Source: Branchiostoma floridae (taxonomy: Eukaryota > Chordata > Leptocardii > Amphioxiformes > Branchiostomatidae). From it: 64,000 nt of DNA. Made by a program: the position numbers and the translations under genes. The stretch lies in NCBI RefSeq assembly GCF_000003815.2, contig NC_049992.1, positions 1,955,789-2,019,788 of the forward strand, read 5' to 3'. Shown piece by piece: positions 35,177 to 47,732 of this stretch (the stretch's first letter is position 1; every line of letters begins with the position of its first letter). The notes under the pieces were generated by a model. That model saw only the letters and a list, made by a program, of their open reading frames with translations, searched no databases and was not told the origin of the DNA.

Positions 35177-36749
35177 TCAATGTATATACTGCAAACTTTT
35201 TATTTTTATTGTGTGGCGATTGTTTACTTCTGGTTGTTTTTTTATGGTTAGTCAAGTGAAAACATTCAGTCAATATAAGAGTCCATTTCGGACCAAGTAC
35301 ATGTAGCTGATTCCGTATCAGGCAAGTTGATCAGACCAGGGCTGTTGATGCGGTTTTTGATGGCTACACTAAATTTCCGGTAGGGAAGATTTATGGGAGC
35401 TAAGGAAGCTCGCGATGAACAGGACAAAGTGGAGAGAGTTGTAGAACTTATTGCAGCTGCAAGTTGTCCAGACCACTGCAGCAGCAGGTGGATTACTACT
35501 GGAGATAATTTAGGCCATTTTTCTCGCCTTAAAGACCAATCGGAGCGATACTTAGCTTTATAACACTTGACATGCCATTGTCTTTATTGTCACAATTCTC
35601 AGACCATGGAATGTTGCACGTAAAACAAACTTCTAAGCAGAAACGTTCTAAATATCTATTAGTATCGGCTCACTGATTTAGTTTGGAAAACCAGCACCAC
35701 CCCTCCTAGATGGCTAACATGGCATAGTCCAATATTTCAAAGGCAACCATGGTATACGTACATGCAATCAAGTCTGCTTAACCTTTCAGTGGGGACACCT
35801 GGCGTTTGCGTTAGTATTTGCAGCTACTAGCAATGTTTTGCCGCAAGCATTACTTTTGCAAGGTGCTTGTAACTGATCACACACAGTATCTTCTTCTTTC
35901 CTCCGGATCACTCCAGTGATATGCCAATAAAGTTTTTCCAGTACCCATTCTCCTTCATCGTGAACCAGAAGGCCTGTCAGACCAGTGTCTCTTTTAATCA
36001 ATGTATACAAGATAGTTGGCTATAAAAAATTCAGAACTTCAATGGCAAACATGCTGAAAACTATCAAGGCGGGGCAAACTACTTGGTCTCTTCTCACTTT
36101 ACACTGTAAAACTACCAACTGAAGCAATTTCTAGAACTTTCCCCAAGAGCCAGAACTTATCAGATGCACGTATTAGTGTTGATTATGACGTCAGACATGC
36201 CCCGTCGGACGTTGACATGACAGCTGACTCCGCACGAACCTACAGCCTTATTTGGTCATGCTGTGGGCTTCACCTGCCACGTCACAAGGTTTGATTAAAA
36301 ATTTTACCTGACAAAAACTGAACCATAAACGCTGGATCAAGGCGTTGAAATTGAGAGTCTCACAGATAGATGGGCATCGCTACAGGCATTATTAACAAAC
36401 CATAGAATGTGGGTAAACTGGAGATCAACAGAATACGTTGTATAAGTCTTATTTTTCATATTTTGTCATTGAACTTGAAAATGCAAAGGTCTAAAACCTT
36501 TCAATTGTAGGTAAAAGTCATCAAAAGAGACTACATCTTATCTAATATCATCAAAAGGTAAAATTTGAGAGCATTTGCCTTCACCTCTGTACAGACTACC
36601 GACAGTCTTGTGATGTTTGAGGTTTGAAGTCCACAAGTTATTTTTGCCGTTTGGCGCAAACAAGTCGGCCCACCTGGACGCTTTATCAGTATTTTGAGTG
36701 ACAGGTATTATAACAACAGTCTTCCTCACCATGGCAACAGCCTCAAGTG

Positions 36750-37099
36750 ACAGGCAGGTGGTATAGCTGAGTCCTGCCGCTGTGGGCAGTTCGGCGGGGC
36801 TCCGGCTCCGGGCCGGCTGGCTTTACAGGGACGTGCACTTTTTGATGGACCTACGTATTCTCCTGCTATCTGACGCGGGATTCCAGCGGTTTCGCGAACT
36901 CATAGGATTCCTTATTGGATCATGTAACCGGACTGTGTTTTCAGTGGACACTGCAAGAGAATAACGGGAGCTTTCCAACAGGACTTCGTTGAGTGGACGT
37001 TCATTGGCATTTACTCAAAGAGACATTGTGCCGAGACACCGCAGACTTTGTGTAGCTCATCTCAAGTTCTCACATCCTTCTGACTGCTTCACATCGAAG
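36750..37099 (+). promoter_or_regulatory. Possible non-coding first exon (type 2) for gene 4
   Basis: Homologous to 3890-4264, ending at the same donor CATCGAAG|GTAAGC. It is upstream of gene 4, whose coding exon begins after the acceptor at 40970. The donor is preserved although the surrounding sequence has diverged. Confidence 0.3.
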
Positions 37100-37109
37100 G
37101 TAAGCAGTG

Positions 37110-38060
37110 ATATCTTATTGCACAGAAAGTCTTAACGTGACCTGTGTATATTTCTTATATGGATTTGTATAATGTACAAATGTGTCATAGCATTATATTA
37201 GGACGCACAGAGAGATGTTGCAAGGTTATTGTGGCAAGGAAAAGTCCTTATTTGGTCAACTTACTATTTTGCACAATATGTGTCGGTAGTCAGCATCTTT
37301 GATCCAAAGTTATGTTATTCTGTTTCGTCGACTTGGCATGTAAATTTAGGCATTATGATTATTGTAATGATTACAAGTTTCAAGTGATGCCATTACATGA
37401 AGGTGCAAAAATCACTTGGGTTGGCCGTAGTGATGCCTTTCTACTATAGCTCAGCCGTGTGTGTGTTTTAATGTCAACATCATTACGTCAATGAAGTAGA
37501 TAGTTGTTATGGAAGCTTGTAGTTGCCTATGAGGTAATGGAAGATTTCTCTACACTGATTGGTTAGACCGTGTGTGCATTATTGAGTTGTTGTAGATCCA
37601 AAATCACTTTCAGTCATGGATACGTTGGAACATATTCCTCTACTGATGTAATAGTAATACTAAAGTCTTTTGCTTATTTATTCTGTTCTAACAATATTTC
37701 CAAAGCATTTTTGGGGTTAGCTATCTTTCAGACAGTTTACCCAATTGTTGACAGACGAACTAGCAAACAACTAGCCCTGGCATACATTTGTGTTATTGGA
37801 GAATACCATCAGATATGTGGATTAAGGTTAGACATCCAGGTGATGAGATATTTGAGGAACCTTTTAATTTGAGGTGCTATCAAAAGGTACCTGGGTAAAA
37901 CGCTTCCTAGCCTGACGAATCTCATGGTTTTCTTATACTTAATGCCAGGGTCATGCCATTAGAAACTCAGTGTAAACATTAAGTAGAAGAAGTGGTCATA
38001 AGCCGTTATTTCTCTAAATGGTAAGAGTAAGGGTTTCCTTTGAAAACATGTAGAAGGTCG
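37110..38060. other. Non-coding stretch, no supported gene
   Basis: AT-rich. The open frame 37570-37872 has no domain. The part at 37800-38060 (GACATCCAGGTGATGAGATATTTG) recurs at 59233 onward, so it belongs to the duplicated landscape. Confidence 0.4.
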
Positions 38061-39930
38061 TGTTTATGTCAGAGGTCAGGACCAAACTCTAGCTCGTCAC
38101 CAACATACTACATAAGAGGCAAATCGATATCTACGTAATAAAAGCTATCTGAGCGTATTTCGTGCTTACACCGAATGACACACACTATTTAAAAGTTATC
38201 AATGACAAAACAGATGCCAAAGCATTGAGGACGTAAAAGGGCTAATTGTTCAGACTACCGACAGTCTTGTGATGTTTGAGGTTTGAAGTCCACAAGTTAT
38301 TTTTGCCGCTTGGTGAAAACAATTCGGTCTGCCTGGACGTCTTATCAGGTTTGAGTGACAGGTGTGCAAGCAGCAGCTTTTCTCACCGTAGCAACAGTAG
38401 CATATTGCACATCGATACAGCCGTTTGTACGTGTCAAGGGTACATTAATGGTCTTCTGAGTAGAAATGTGTTATAACATTGTCTTAGCACGTACAAAAGG
38501 AAACTAGAGATTTCATAAATCAATGCAGCAATTACTTTGTCAATGAAATGTCGATGTTAAGTTCACTTTGCATCTAAATCGTAGGATCTATGGTCTTTGT
38601 ATCGGTTGCCTTTGATCATCAGTCCTAATATTGGTGTCCTACACATGTTCGGCCCTTTGGTCACTTTGCAGTGATGCCTTTACGTGCCAGTGACATTGAT
38701 GCCCCTTTTCGCCTCAGCCCTGATGTGTATTTGTTTTGACGTCATTCTCATAACCTGAATGAATCAGGTAGTTGCTATGGTTACTTACCATTTCCACAGA
38801 CTGAGTTAAAGAACGTGTCTCCACATTGGTCGGTCAGTTGACAGGTCAGACCAGGTATGGCATTCTTGGTCATTGCAGAGTCCCTAGCTGTTTGAGTGTT
38901 ACAGGCAATCTCCTTCTTTATTACTTCCAGGAATATTCTTCAATTTTTAGCTCCCCATTCATACAGTTAGCTGAAGTGCGACCCTACATGAAGTGCCACT
39001 GAGTTAAACCATGGGTTTAATTTGATTATGTTTTGGTGGCAATATATGAGCTAATGATAACCATTGGCGGTATTACGTTCAAACGAAAATAGTATTTTAT
39101 GGTGTAAGGATGACAGTTTTTCATTTGATAGAAGAGTGCAACCTTAAGGGGTGCTTTGGTAAACTCTGCTCAATATGACGCTACCCAGAGTCTTGTGATG
39201 TTTGAGGTTTGAAGTCCAACAGGTGTTTTTGCCGTTTGGTGTAGACAGGTCGATGTTTTATCAGCTACTTGAGTTTATTCTCCATGGTGATGATCTTTTG
39301 TGACAAGCCGGTTACGTATTACTAAGTTTGAGAGACCACCGTGTTTACTCTCATGTTGGTGCTGGTTTCATAATAAACCGTCAACATTTAAAAGAATCCT
39401 TGAAATAGTTGAACTGTAATTTCCAACACAAAAATTGGACTCACCCAAATTTTCGACTGCACAGCATCAGCCTTTGTCAAGGAATGAACAATCCACAATT
39501 TAAAAGAATCATTGGACGTGGAATTCATAAAGAATATCATTGGAATTTGCGAAATCACCATTGCATGCATGTTACTGTGTTTGTAATACACAACTACGTA
39601 ACAACGTATGGAAAATACGGTAGACGTTAGGCTTTAGGGTTCCGCATCAGGTCCTTGTAAGTCAGCATCGAAACTTTCCATAAAAGGCAGCGTGCATCAT
39701 CAGAGAGGGCGGAAACGTGAACAGATATACCATCTGTAATGTTAATTCAGCCAGCCAAGTCGATGCTTCCTCAGTTATTTGATTGACTGCTATGCAAGCA
39801 ACCCCCTCCCTTACCATGGCAACAATCTCTAGCTGAGTCCGTCCGCTGCTGTTCTATAACATTTGTGATATGATGATGTTAACTTATTTACATGTTAAGG
39901 TCCCATAGCCATAGTTGCTACTCAAGCAAA
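38060..39930 (+). repeat. Pre-gene block, copy 2 (upstream of gene 4)
   Basis: Collinear with 26000-27990 and 59207-61851, with the GTTTGAGGTTTGAAGTCCA motif twice (38274 and 39200). Truncated at its 3' end by the LINE insertion. Confidence 0.65.
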
Positions 39931-39932
39931 CA

Positions 39933-40829
39933 TGCTACTCTAACAGATTTGTGTATGATGTCGTTTCTGAACGGCTGAACGGCTGTAAGAGCCAGCTGCT
40001 ACAGATATGTTTCAACAAAACAGTCCCGGTCCCGCCAACACTCAGTCTCGGGGGGAAACCAGTGCCTTGTGTCGAGTCAGCCAAAGGACTGGGTTTTATC
40101 ATGGACAGGCACCTGACGTTTAACGAGCAAGTGAACTCCATGGTAACAAAGGCGTCACGGAGACTGCACTACGTACGGCTTCTCACAAAGCAGGGCACCA
40201 GTGTCGATGACCTGATTCAAGTGTACATTACCCTCGTCAGACCTATGCTTGAGTACGCACATGTTTTACTGATGGGCTGTAGCAAGGAACATGAAAGGGC
40301 TATCGAGAGAGTACAGCGGAGGGCGCTCAGGATTATATCACTAGGGGGTAGACGCACTGTGCCAGCCTTACCAACCCTGAAAGAAAGACGGGAAGCGGCT
40401 GCAGTGAAACTGCTGAAAGCTATGCTTGAGGAAAGCCACCCTCTACATGATCTGGTCCCACCAACAAGGACTATGGCCACAGGGCGGAGTCTCAGAAATA
40501 AGTCCGAACTCACAATACCAACAGCCCGTACAAAAAGACTCAGTAACTCATTCCTTCATCAAGCTATTCGTCTATACAATGAGTCAAATGGTTAGTGGAC
40601 GCATCAGCACTGTGTTAGAGACGTTCTCGTGACCTCATGGTATCAATATGTGTACATAGTACTTGTTTTGTACTTAGAGTTTGCTCGTAATGTAAATACC
40701 GTAAGTGTCAACGTAGTCTGTTTTTAATGATGTTTGTGTAAAATCAGCACAATTCAGTGGACATGTTTCCAGCATTGTTTACTGCCAGTTGATTCCTAAT
40801 AAAATTGAATTGAAATTGAAAAAAAAAAA
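39933..40829 (+). mobile_element. 5'-truncated CR1/Jockey-like LINE, C-terminal reverse-transcriptase ORF end
   Basis: Encodes about 220 residues typical of the part after the reverse-transcriptase catalytic core: KGLGFIMDRHLTFNEQV, ASRRLHYVRLL, YITLVRPMLEYAHVL, ERVQRRALRII, NSFLHQAIRLYNE, with a stop near 40595. A 3' UTR follows, then a tail of ATTGAATTGAAATTG plus A10. No catalytic motif remains, so it is dead on arrival. It lies 140 bp upstream of the gene 4 coding exon. The 5' boundary is approximate, taken where similarity to the pre-gene block stops. Confidence 0.8.
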
Positions 40830-40989
40830 TTTTCTATAATTCTTAATTTTGTTCTGAGATAAAGATAAATTATGAATACAATGTGCCAGTCATATCTACA
40901 ACAGCTAACATCATACGAAATAATCACGAACATAGTACATGCTGATTTTCACCAGCTGCATTTTTTTCAGAAATATAGCAAAAATCATC

Positions 40990-43900
40990 ATGGCTACACC
41001 AAACAGCCTCAAAGAGAAGATGAAACCCGTGGAGTGGGAGATAATGGGGCAAACGACAACTCTCTTGACACTAGTCTTGTCTAACCAAAACCTGAAACAG
41101 TTACCCGACGAACTTTTTGAATTAAATGAGTTGCAGGCTTTAGAATTAGACAAAAACGAGAACATTCAATTATCTGTCAAGCTCATTAGACTGACCAATC
41201 TGAAGTTGTTGAGTTTAGATGACTGTAATATTGAAACAGTTCCCGCTGCCGTGATGAAACTTACACAGTTAGAAAAACTGTACCTCGGTAACAACGAGAC
41301 CATCACCCTGCCGGATGAGATGTCTGGTCTCGTCAACCTCACTACCCTGGACTTAGATAACTGTGGGTTGGAATCACTACCACCTGTAGTGCTGAAGCTG
41401 TCACATGTCCATTCTCTGGATCTGAGTCATAATGAGCAGATCTCCCTACCAGATGAGTTGTGTAGACTGGAGAATATAAAAGTGCTGAGACTACGTGGGT
41501 GTAACATAATGACTGTTCCATCAGCAGTCCTGAAACTCACCCAGCTGGAGGAACTGGACATCAGCGGGAACTACAGGATCCACCTGCCGGATGGGCTGTC
41601 CGGACTCACCAACATCCGGGTACTGAATCTGGAGGGAACAGGCATGGGCATAGTTTCTCTAGTACTAGGGAGACTGACACAGTTAGAATGGCTGGACCTG
41701 AGCTTTAACCTACTACAGACGTTACCCCCGGAAGTCGGACAGCTCACTAACGTTAAACACTTGGATCTGTCCCGCTGCCAGCTGCACATACTCCCACCTG
41801 AAGTGGGGAGACTGACACAGTTAGAATGGCTGGACCTGAGCTTTAACCCACTACAGACGTTACCCCCGGAAGTCGGACAGCTCACTAACGTCAAACACTT
41901 GGATCTGTCCCACTGCCAGCTGAGCACACTCCCACCTGAAGTGGGGAGAATGACACAGTTAGAATGGCTGAGCCTGACATATAACCAGTCACTACAGACG
42001 TTACCCGCGGAAGTTGGACAGCTCACTAACGTCAAACACTTGGATCTGTCCTACTGCCAGCTGAACACTCTCCCACCTGAAGGACTGACACAGTTAGAAT
42101 GGACGGACCTGAGATCTAACCCAATACAGACTATACTCGCGGAAGTTGGCCAGCTCAGTAACGTCAAACGCTTGCATCTGTCCGACTGCCAGCTGCGCAC
42201 ACTCCCACCTGAAGTGGGGAAACTGACACAGTTAGAATGGCTGGACCTGAGCTCTAACCCACTACAGACGTTACCCCCGGAAGTCGGACAGCTCACTAAC
42301 GTCAAACACTTGGATCTGTCTTGGTGCCAGCTGCGCACACTCCCACCTGAAGTGGGGAGAATGACAAAGTTAGAATGGCTGAGCCTGACATATAACCAGT
42401 CACTACAGACGTTACCCGCGGAAGTTGGACAGCTAACTAACCTCAAACACTTGGATCTGTCCGACTGCGAGCTGCGCACACTCCGACCTGAAGTGGGGAG
42501 ACTGACACAGTTAGAATGGCTGTACCTGAGCTCTAACCCGCTACAGACGTTACCCGCGGAAGTTGGACAGCTCACTAACGTCAAACGCTTGGTTCTATCC
42601 GACTGCCAGCTGCACACACTCCCACCTGAAGTGGGGAGACTGACACAGTTAGAATGGCTGAACCTGAGCTCTAACCCACTACAGACGTTACCCGCGGAAG
42701 TTGGACAGCTCAGTAACGTCAAACACTTGGATTTGTCCTGGTGCGAGCTGCGCACACTCCCACCTGAAGTGGGGAGACTGACACAGTTAGAATGGCTGGA
42801 TCTGCGCTCTAACCCACTACAGACGTTAACCGCGGAAGTTGGACATCTCACTAACGTAAAACACTTGGTTCTGTCTAACTGCGAGCTGCGCACACTCCCA
42901 CCTGAAGTGGGGAGACTGACACAGTTAGAGTGGCTGAACCTGACCTATAACCCACTACAGACGTTACCCGCGGAAGTTGGACAGCTCAGTAACGTCAAAC
43001 ACTTGAATCTGTTCAACTGCCAGCTGCGCACACTCCCACCTGAAGTGGGGAGACTGACACAGCTAGAATGGCTGCGCCTGAGCTTTAACCCACTACAGAC
43101 GTTACCCGCGGAAGTTGGACAGCTCACTAACGTCAAACACTTGGACCTGTCCTGGTGCGAGCTGCGCACACTCCCACCTGAAGTGGGGAGACTGACACAG
43201 TTAAAATGGCTGGGCCTGAGCTCTAACCCACTACAGACGTTACCTGCGGAAGTTGGACAGCTCACTAACGTCAAACACTTGGACATGTCCCACTGCCAGC
43301 TGCGCACACTGCCACCTGAAGTGGGGAGACTGACACAGTTAAAATGGCTGGGCCTGACCTCTAACCAACTACAAACATTACCCGCGGAGGTAGGACAGCT
43401 CAGCAGGCCATATCATCTCGACGTCCTATGTGACATTGATGTCGCAGGAAATCCACTTATAAAACCACCAGCTGAAGTATGTCGTCAGGGGATCACTGCG
43501 ATTAGGCAATACTTTGACGAACTTGAACATTCAGAGGAAAAGGTAAGCGCCCGTCTGAAAGTTGTTGTCTTGGGAGAGAAAATGGCGGGAAAAACAAGTC
43601 TGGTACAAACGCTAGGCAAGGGTAAGTCTACCTTGACAGAAGAAGAGGACCGCACACACTGTGTAGAGATAACTCAGTGGGCACCTGATGACGACATCAT
43701 GTTCGAAGTGTACGACTTTGGCGGCCATGACGTTTATCATCTCACTCATCAGTTCTTTTTGACACAAGGTGCCTTGAACCTGCTGACAGTAAATCTCCAT
43801 ACATATAACTGCACTCCACAGCGTTACACAGAAACCGTAGGGTTTTGGCTGGATACACTGAATGCTCGCGTACCAGGGGCGGTAGTTACAATTGTGGGTA

Positions 43901-45280
43901 GTAAGTCGGACAGGCTCGATGATGAAGAAAGACATGAGAAGACCAGAGATATCCAGGAGAGGTTCACACAGCAGCAGCGCACATGGCAACAAAACATACA
44001 AAAGCAACTAATGAAGTTGGAAAATGCTAAAGCGGCCGAAAGAGAGACCGATCAGTGGGAAGTATTGCAGCAGTTAGCACGTACCCGGCAGCTCCTGACG
44101 CGCCCGCTGCGGCTTACAGGTGTGTGCTGCGTCAGTTCGGCAGAACCAACATCTGGTTTGGGCACACTAAGGACTCATATAGTAGAGTCAGCAAATAACG
44201 CGGAACTGTTTCCAATCCTTCGAATAATCCTTCCGCAGACATGGGTGAAGTTTGAACAGGGCCTCCGCGACTTGCGTGGTGGAGGAACTCAGAGAGGTGG
44301 CATAACGGAGTTGACGGGACTTGATTCACTAGGTCTTGATCAAGATGACCAATCACCAAAAGATGTGGAACAGCGACTGCGTAAGCGAGTCGAATGGAAA
44401 CGAAGAGTACAAGGTACCAAGTGGTTGACACGAGAGGAATGTTTGATGGTAGAGGATAGCTTGTTCTCCGATGAGAATAGACTGGAGCCAGTCCTGTCTT
44501 ACCTGCAGCAGGTGGGAACCATCCTCAGGTACACGGACATACCGGAACTCAAGGAGCTGGTATTTCATGATCCATCAGGCTTGATAGAAGTCATCAAAGA
44601 ACTATTTCATCACGACCTGATGAAGGTCTTTACCAACAAAAATCCACGTCTGGAAGGCTTCTCGAATACAAAGCTGAAAAATATCCGGAAAAAACTGTCC
44701 AGAAAAGGCTTTCTGCCAAGAGATGTGGTTATCGCCCTGTTAGGACCACACGCCACACCGGTAGGAAACGTGGACGTGATCACTAACCTGATGGAACATT
44801 TCGGCTTGTGCTACGCGGAACAATCTGGTGAACAGGGGGGAGGAACTGAAACACCAACTGGATACTTCATTCCATGGTACATACAGGAGAAAAGGGCCGA
44901 AACCATTAACCGGGATGTTGCAAAGGAGAAAGGGACGGAATTCAATGTAACTTGTGAGATTATCCACTTCTGTCCACGGGGACTGTTTGAGCGATTGAGT
45001 GTTGTTGTCAACAAACTGATTACGTCTCGACAGGACTGGAAAGACACCATTCTGGCTGTTAGAGAGAGTCTCCCCATTATTGTTTACCGCGAGACGAAAG
45101 ACGGACGCGTTAATATCGTAGTGAAGCTCACTGTCCCAGCAGAAATAGTTAAGGGAACGCAGGTTATGTGGGACATCATCGGTCCACTGAAGGACAAATT
45201 GTCTACACTTCTGTTGGAGTGGCCTGGTCTGCTGTACTGTCTGGTGTATTCTGTATTTATGCAACAAGGTGAACAAAAAG
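40990..45280 (+). CDS. Gene 4, main exon: long LRR-Roc-COR GTPase
   Basis: Starts at ATGGCT 40990, 20 bp after the acceptor TTTTTTTCAG. 1430 codons, fully open. About 240 residues of N-terminal LRRs precede some 13 double-LRR units, the longest array here (about 35 LRRs in all). Roc: GEKMAGKTS at about residue 862, DFGGHD, and GSKSDR in the NKxD position. COR: LSYLQQVGTILRYTDIPELK, FHDPSGLIEVIKELFHHD, FCPRGLFERLSV. Roc-COR is clearly more diverged from genes 2, 3 and 5 than they are from one another, notably in the last 100 residues. It ends in phase 1 at CAAAAAG|GTGAGT and joins the ZU5 exon at 45436. The modelled whole protein is 2237-2281 residues. Confidence 0.9.
41667..43408 (+). repeat. 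138-bp coding tandem array (double-LRR unit), about 12.6 copies
   Basis: Each 138-bp unit encodes 46 residues (two LRRs). The units are strongly conserved in DNA, including synonymous positions; changes concentrate in the x positions of WLxLxxN and HLxLSxCxL, the predicted concave face. Two units carry an extra residue (NQSLQ) and one lacks one (PPEGLTQ). The array is prone to unequal crossing-over. Confidence 0.9.
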
Positions 45281-45435
45281 GTGAGTAACAATCTTCTCAA
45301 ATTACACTTCTGTACATCTCTTTTATCGTACATTGAAGTCGCAGAGTTATTTGCCTTCGTGATAATGGTAGAATTTTAGTTAGACAGTCCACTAGTCATG
45401 CTTCATTGGTGTAAGCCTTTTATTTGACGTACCAG

Positions 45436-46935
45436 GTGACCAACAGACGTTGACAAGCTCGTCCGTCATCCCCACGTTTGAAGTAGGGCCAGAAGGCTGC
45501 CTAGTTCATCACGGCGGCGTTACACTGGAGTTTCCTAAAGGATGTGTGAACGAGACGCGTTTCATCTCTGTCGAGGTAAATTTTAGATTACCTTCATTTT
45601 CGAATGCCCTAGAGCATTTGTTTTTCTCTTCATTAACTTAAGATGCTGACCTTTCTCGTTGACAATTTATCTACACTTAAACACTTCTACGTCATCGTCA
45701 CTTAGCTATTCCTGAAATTTTCTTCGTATAATATTTTGCATTTTTTGCCATTGCTAGTCATGCATAATTAGTCCAAATACTGTAAATACATTTAAGTTCG
45801 CGGGGATTTAATTTCGCGGTAGCGGGAAAAAGGACTTTTCGCGGTGGTCTTAAGTTCGCGGTAACACCATAGACTGCAGTCTAATACCACAATAGAAAAA
45901 TGTTCGCGGTGGTTTTAAGTTCGCGGTGAAGTGGTCGCCGCGAATACCGCGAACATTAATCCACCGCGAATATTTTCATTCTGTATTTACATACCCTCAT
46001 AGGTTGAAACCGTGCCTGTTCACGAGAACATCCGGACGAACTTCACGGCCATGTCCGCCGTCCTGACTGTGGAGCAGGACTTCCCACAGCGGTTCCTCCG
46101 GCCGGTCACCGTAAGGCTGCCCTGGGTCTGGACACCACCCGAGGGAAGGAAGGAAACCACGACGGTGGTTCTACACTACAGCCGGGACGAAGGATGGACT
46201 GTCTTCCAAACTGACTCTCACTATGATGATGGCGGCGTCTTGTTTCAAACAGATCACTTTCAAGGGTGCGTTAACTAGCTTGTGCCTGCTATATTCGTGC
46301 TTTGGTGATGCTTTAATAAACACTTTTTATACTGCTATTCATATTTTTGTAGCCCAATCGTACATTTGGTGGCTGTGATGTGATGTCATTCCAACAACAG
46401 TAATGCATATAATGATAGTTGTGCTGGTGTTTTTCCTTCAGCTTTTGGGTGCTGGAGTTTCTGCAGAAGCCCGGCAAGGCCATAGTTCGATGGGCACAGC
46501 AGAAATGGAAAGACTACATCAAGGATAAAGCCTACGTCATCGTCACACCGGTGGTGACAGAAAGACTCGTGCACTTCATTTGCATGCACAAATCCGACAA
46601 CTTGCCTGACTTGTTTCAATCGCCTGGCGTAAGGTTTGACTCTCAAACAAAACGGCGTGTCACCCTAAGACGGGATCAGAGGGTCGAAGCTACTTTCTCC
46701 CAACATGAAGAAGTTGCTGCTGACCCTCGCGACCTCCCAGAAGGCGAAGCCATTGTTTTATCTCCGGATCCACCGACAACACGCTCGGTTAGGCTGCAGG
46801 TGAAGGAATCTGTGCCGACGAAGGATCTTTACGACGGAAAAGTCGAGTTTGAAGTCAGAGGAACATCGAACCTAAACGGGGCTGCAGAGGGGAAACAGTT
46901 CGAAGCATTTGTGCAACTGCAGCAGCGGCAACAAG
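45436..46935 (+). CDS. Gene 4, ZU5-UPA-like exons
   Basis: Exons 45436-45575, 46003-46265 and 46442-46935. The first opens in phase 1 after ACCAG and encodes the ZU5 start (VGPEGCLVHHGGVTLEFPKG...FISVE). The second completes ZU5 (FRPVTV-like PVTVRLPWVW, VVLHYSRDEGWTVF, VLFQTDHF). The third reads FWVLEFLQKPGK... KAYVIVTPVV and a beta-rich UPA-like stretch to QLQQRQQ. In UNC5, PIDD and ankyrins, ZU5-UPA mediates autoinhibition or self-cleavage; the HFS autoprocessing motif of PIDD is not evident here (HFQG instead). Donors GTAAAT, GTGCGT and GTAAGA. It links COR to the membrane exons. Confidence 0.75.
45779..45992. mobile_element. Small MITE with TTCGCGGT repeats in a ZU5 intron
   Basis: Ends TACTGTAAATAC and GTATTTACA are inverted. 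The inside carries about eight TTCGCGGT or ACCGCGAA motifs that can fold back. It stops about 10 bp before the splice acceptor at 46002. Confidence 0.65.
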
Positions 46936-47127
46936 GTAAGATAAAGTGTCTTAAATCGTGTTACTTACTAGTATAAAGACAATGTAGCATCAAAACATTA
47001 GACGATCACAGGTTCAAATTAGCTGTTTCATTGCTTCACACCCGTCGTATTGTTGCGAATAAACATTTTTTTTTCAATTATAAAATCATTTTTTTTCAAA
47101 CTACCTTTACATTGCCTTCTTTGATAG

Positions 47128-47522
47128 TGTCGACAACGGACATACTTGGTCGGGGAACTGAGCATACAGACTTAGTCGAAGGGCACGAGAACACAGGTAG
47201 GCGAAATTGATTCATTGATTCAAGTTTGTAATTTGTCTTTTCGGCTGACATGTGCAGTATTTGCAAATTATGACCTTACTTCTTTTATTGAGTTGTCTTT
47301 CTTTATTTCCAGGTTTGAGGAAGCGCACTCCTTCACACCAACACCGTGAAGCCAGGCCAGAGCGAATAGAACCATTTCCACCCAGAACAGGGCGTCATGT
47401 ACCCGTTTCCCCAATCTTCCTTGCCATAGCGATGATTGCAGTAGTTGTTGCTGTTGTGTACCAGTTCTACTTCGCGAGCCACGTAACGAGCCTCTTCGAG
47501 CCATCTGGCGGAGGAGAAGACG
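47128..47522 (+). CDS. Gene 4, linker and transmembrane exons
   Basis: Exon 47128-47196 is a 23-residue linker. Exon 47313-47522 encodes a basic/proline stretch (RKRTPSHQHREARPERIE) and then one strongly hydrophobic helix (SPIFLAIAMIAVVVAVVYQF) followed by YFASHV and GGGEDG. Both exons are phase 1-1. The acceptors are CTTTGATAG and TTTATTTCCAG. It probably anchors the protein in a membrane, with the LRR-Roc-COR-ZU5 part in the cytosol (no signal peptide). The next step is either the interrupted membrane exon at 47733 or direct splicing to the glycosyltransferase exon at 50044; both keep frame. Confidence 0.65.
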
Positions 47523-47732
47523 GTTAGTATCTCATACAGCTGTAAAGTCCATCCTGCAACAGTACTCTAAAAGCTTTTTCTTTTTAAAATACTGAAAAAG
47601 TCGTATATATGACCATATAATCTTTTCCCTAATGATCTCAATGAAAAGCGGCCTGCAGGCTGTTAAGCTTCTCATTAATAAACCAAGTTTGAAATAAATC
47701 ATATAGATTCTCTATACGTTCTTCTCCGACAG

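Larger units (their letters stand above)
34784..37108 (+). repeat. Caspase-type 3' flank, copy 2 (segmental duplication)
   Basis: Collinear with 1928-4300. Contains the 3' UTR of gene 3 followed by non-coding DNA with small indels relative to copy 1. No conserved open frame. Confidence 0.7.

Noticed and set aside
42051..42893. Long antisense open frames through the LRR arrays (also 12695-13504, 27949-28956, 29287-29757, 62722-63048)
   Set aside because: They mirror the 138-bp coding repeat; low-complexity Ser/Cys/Val-rich translation with no family match and no splice or start context. The sense strand explains them.
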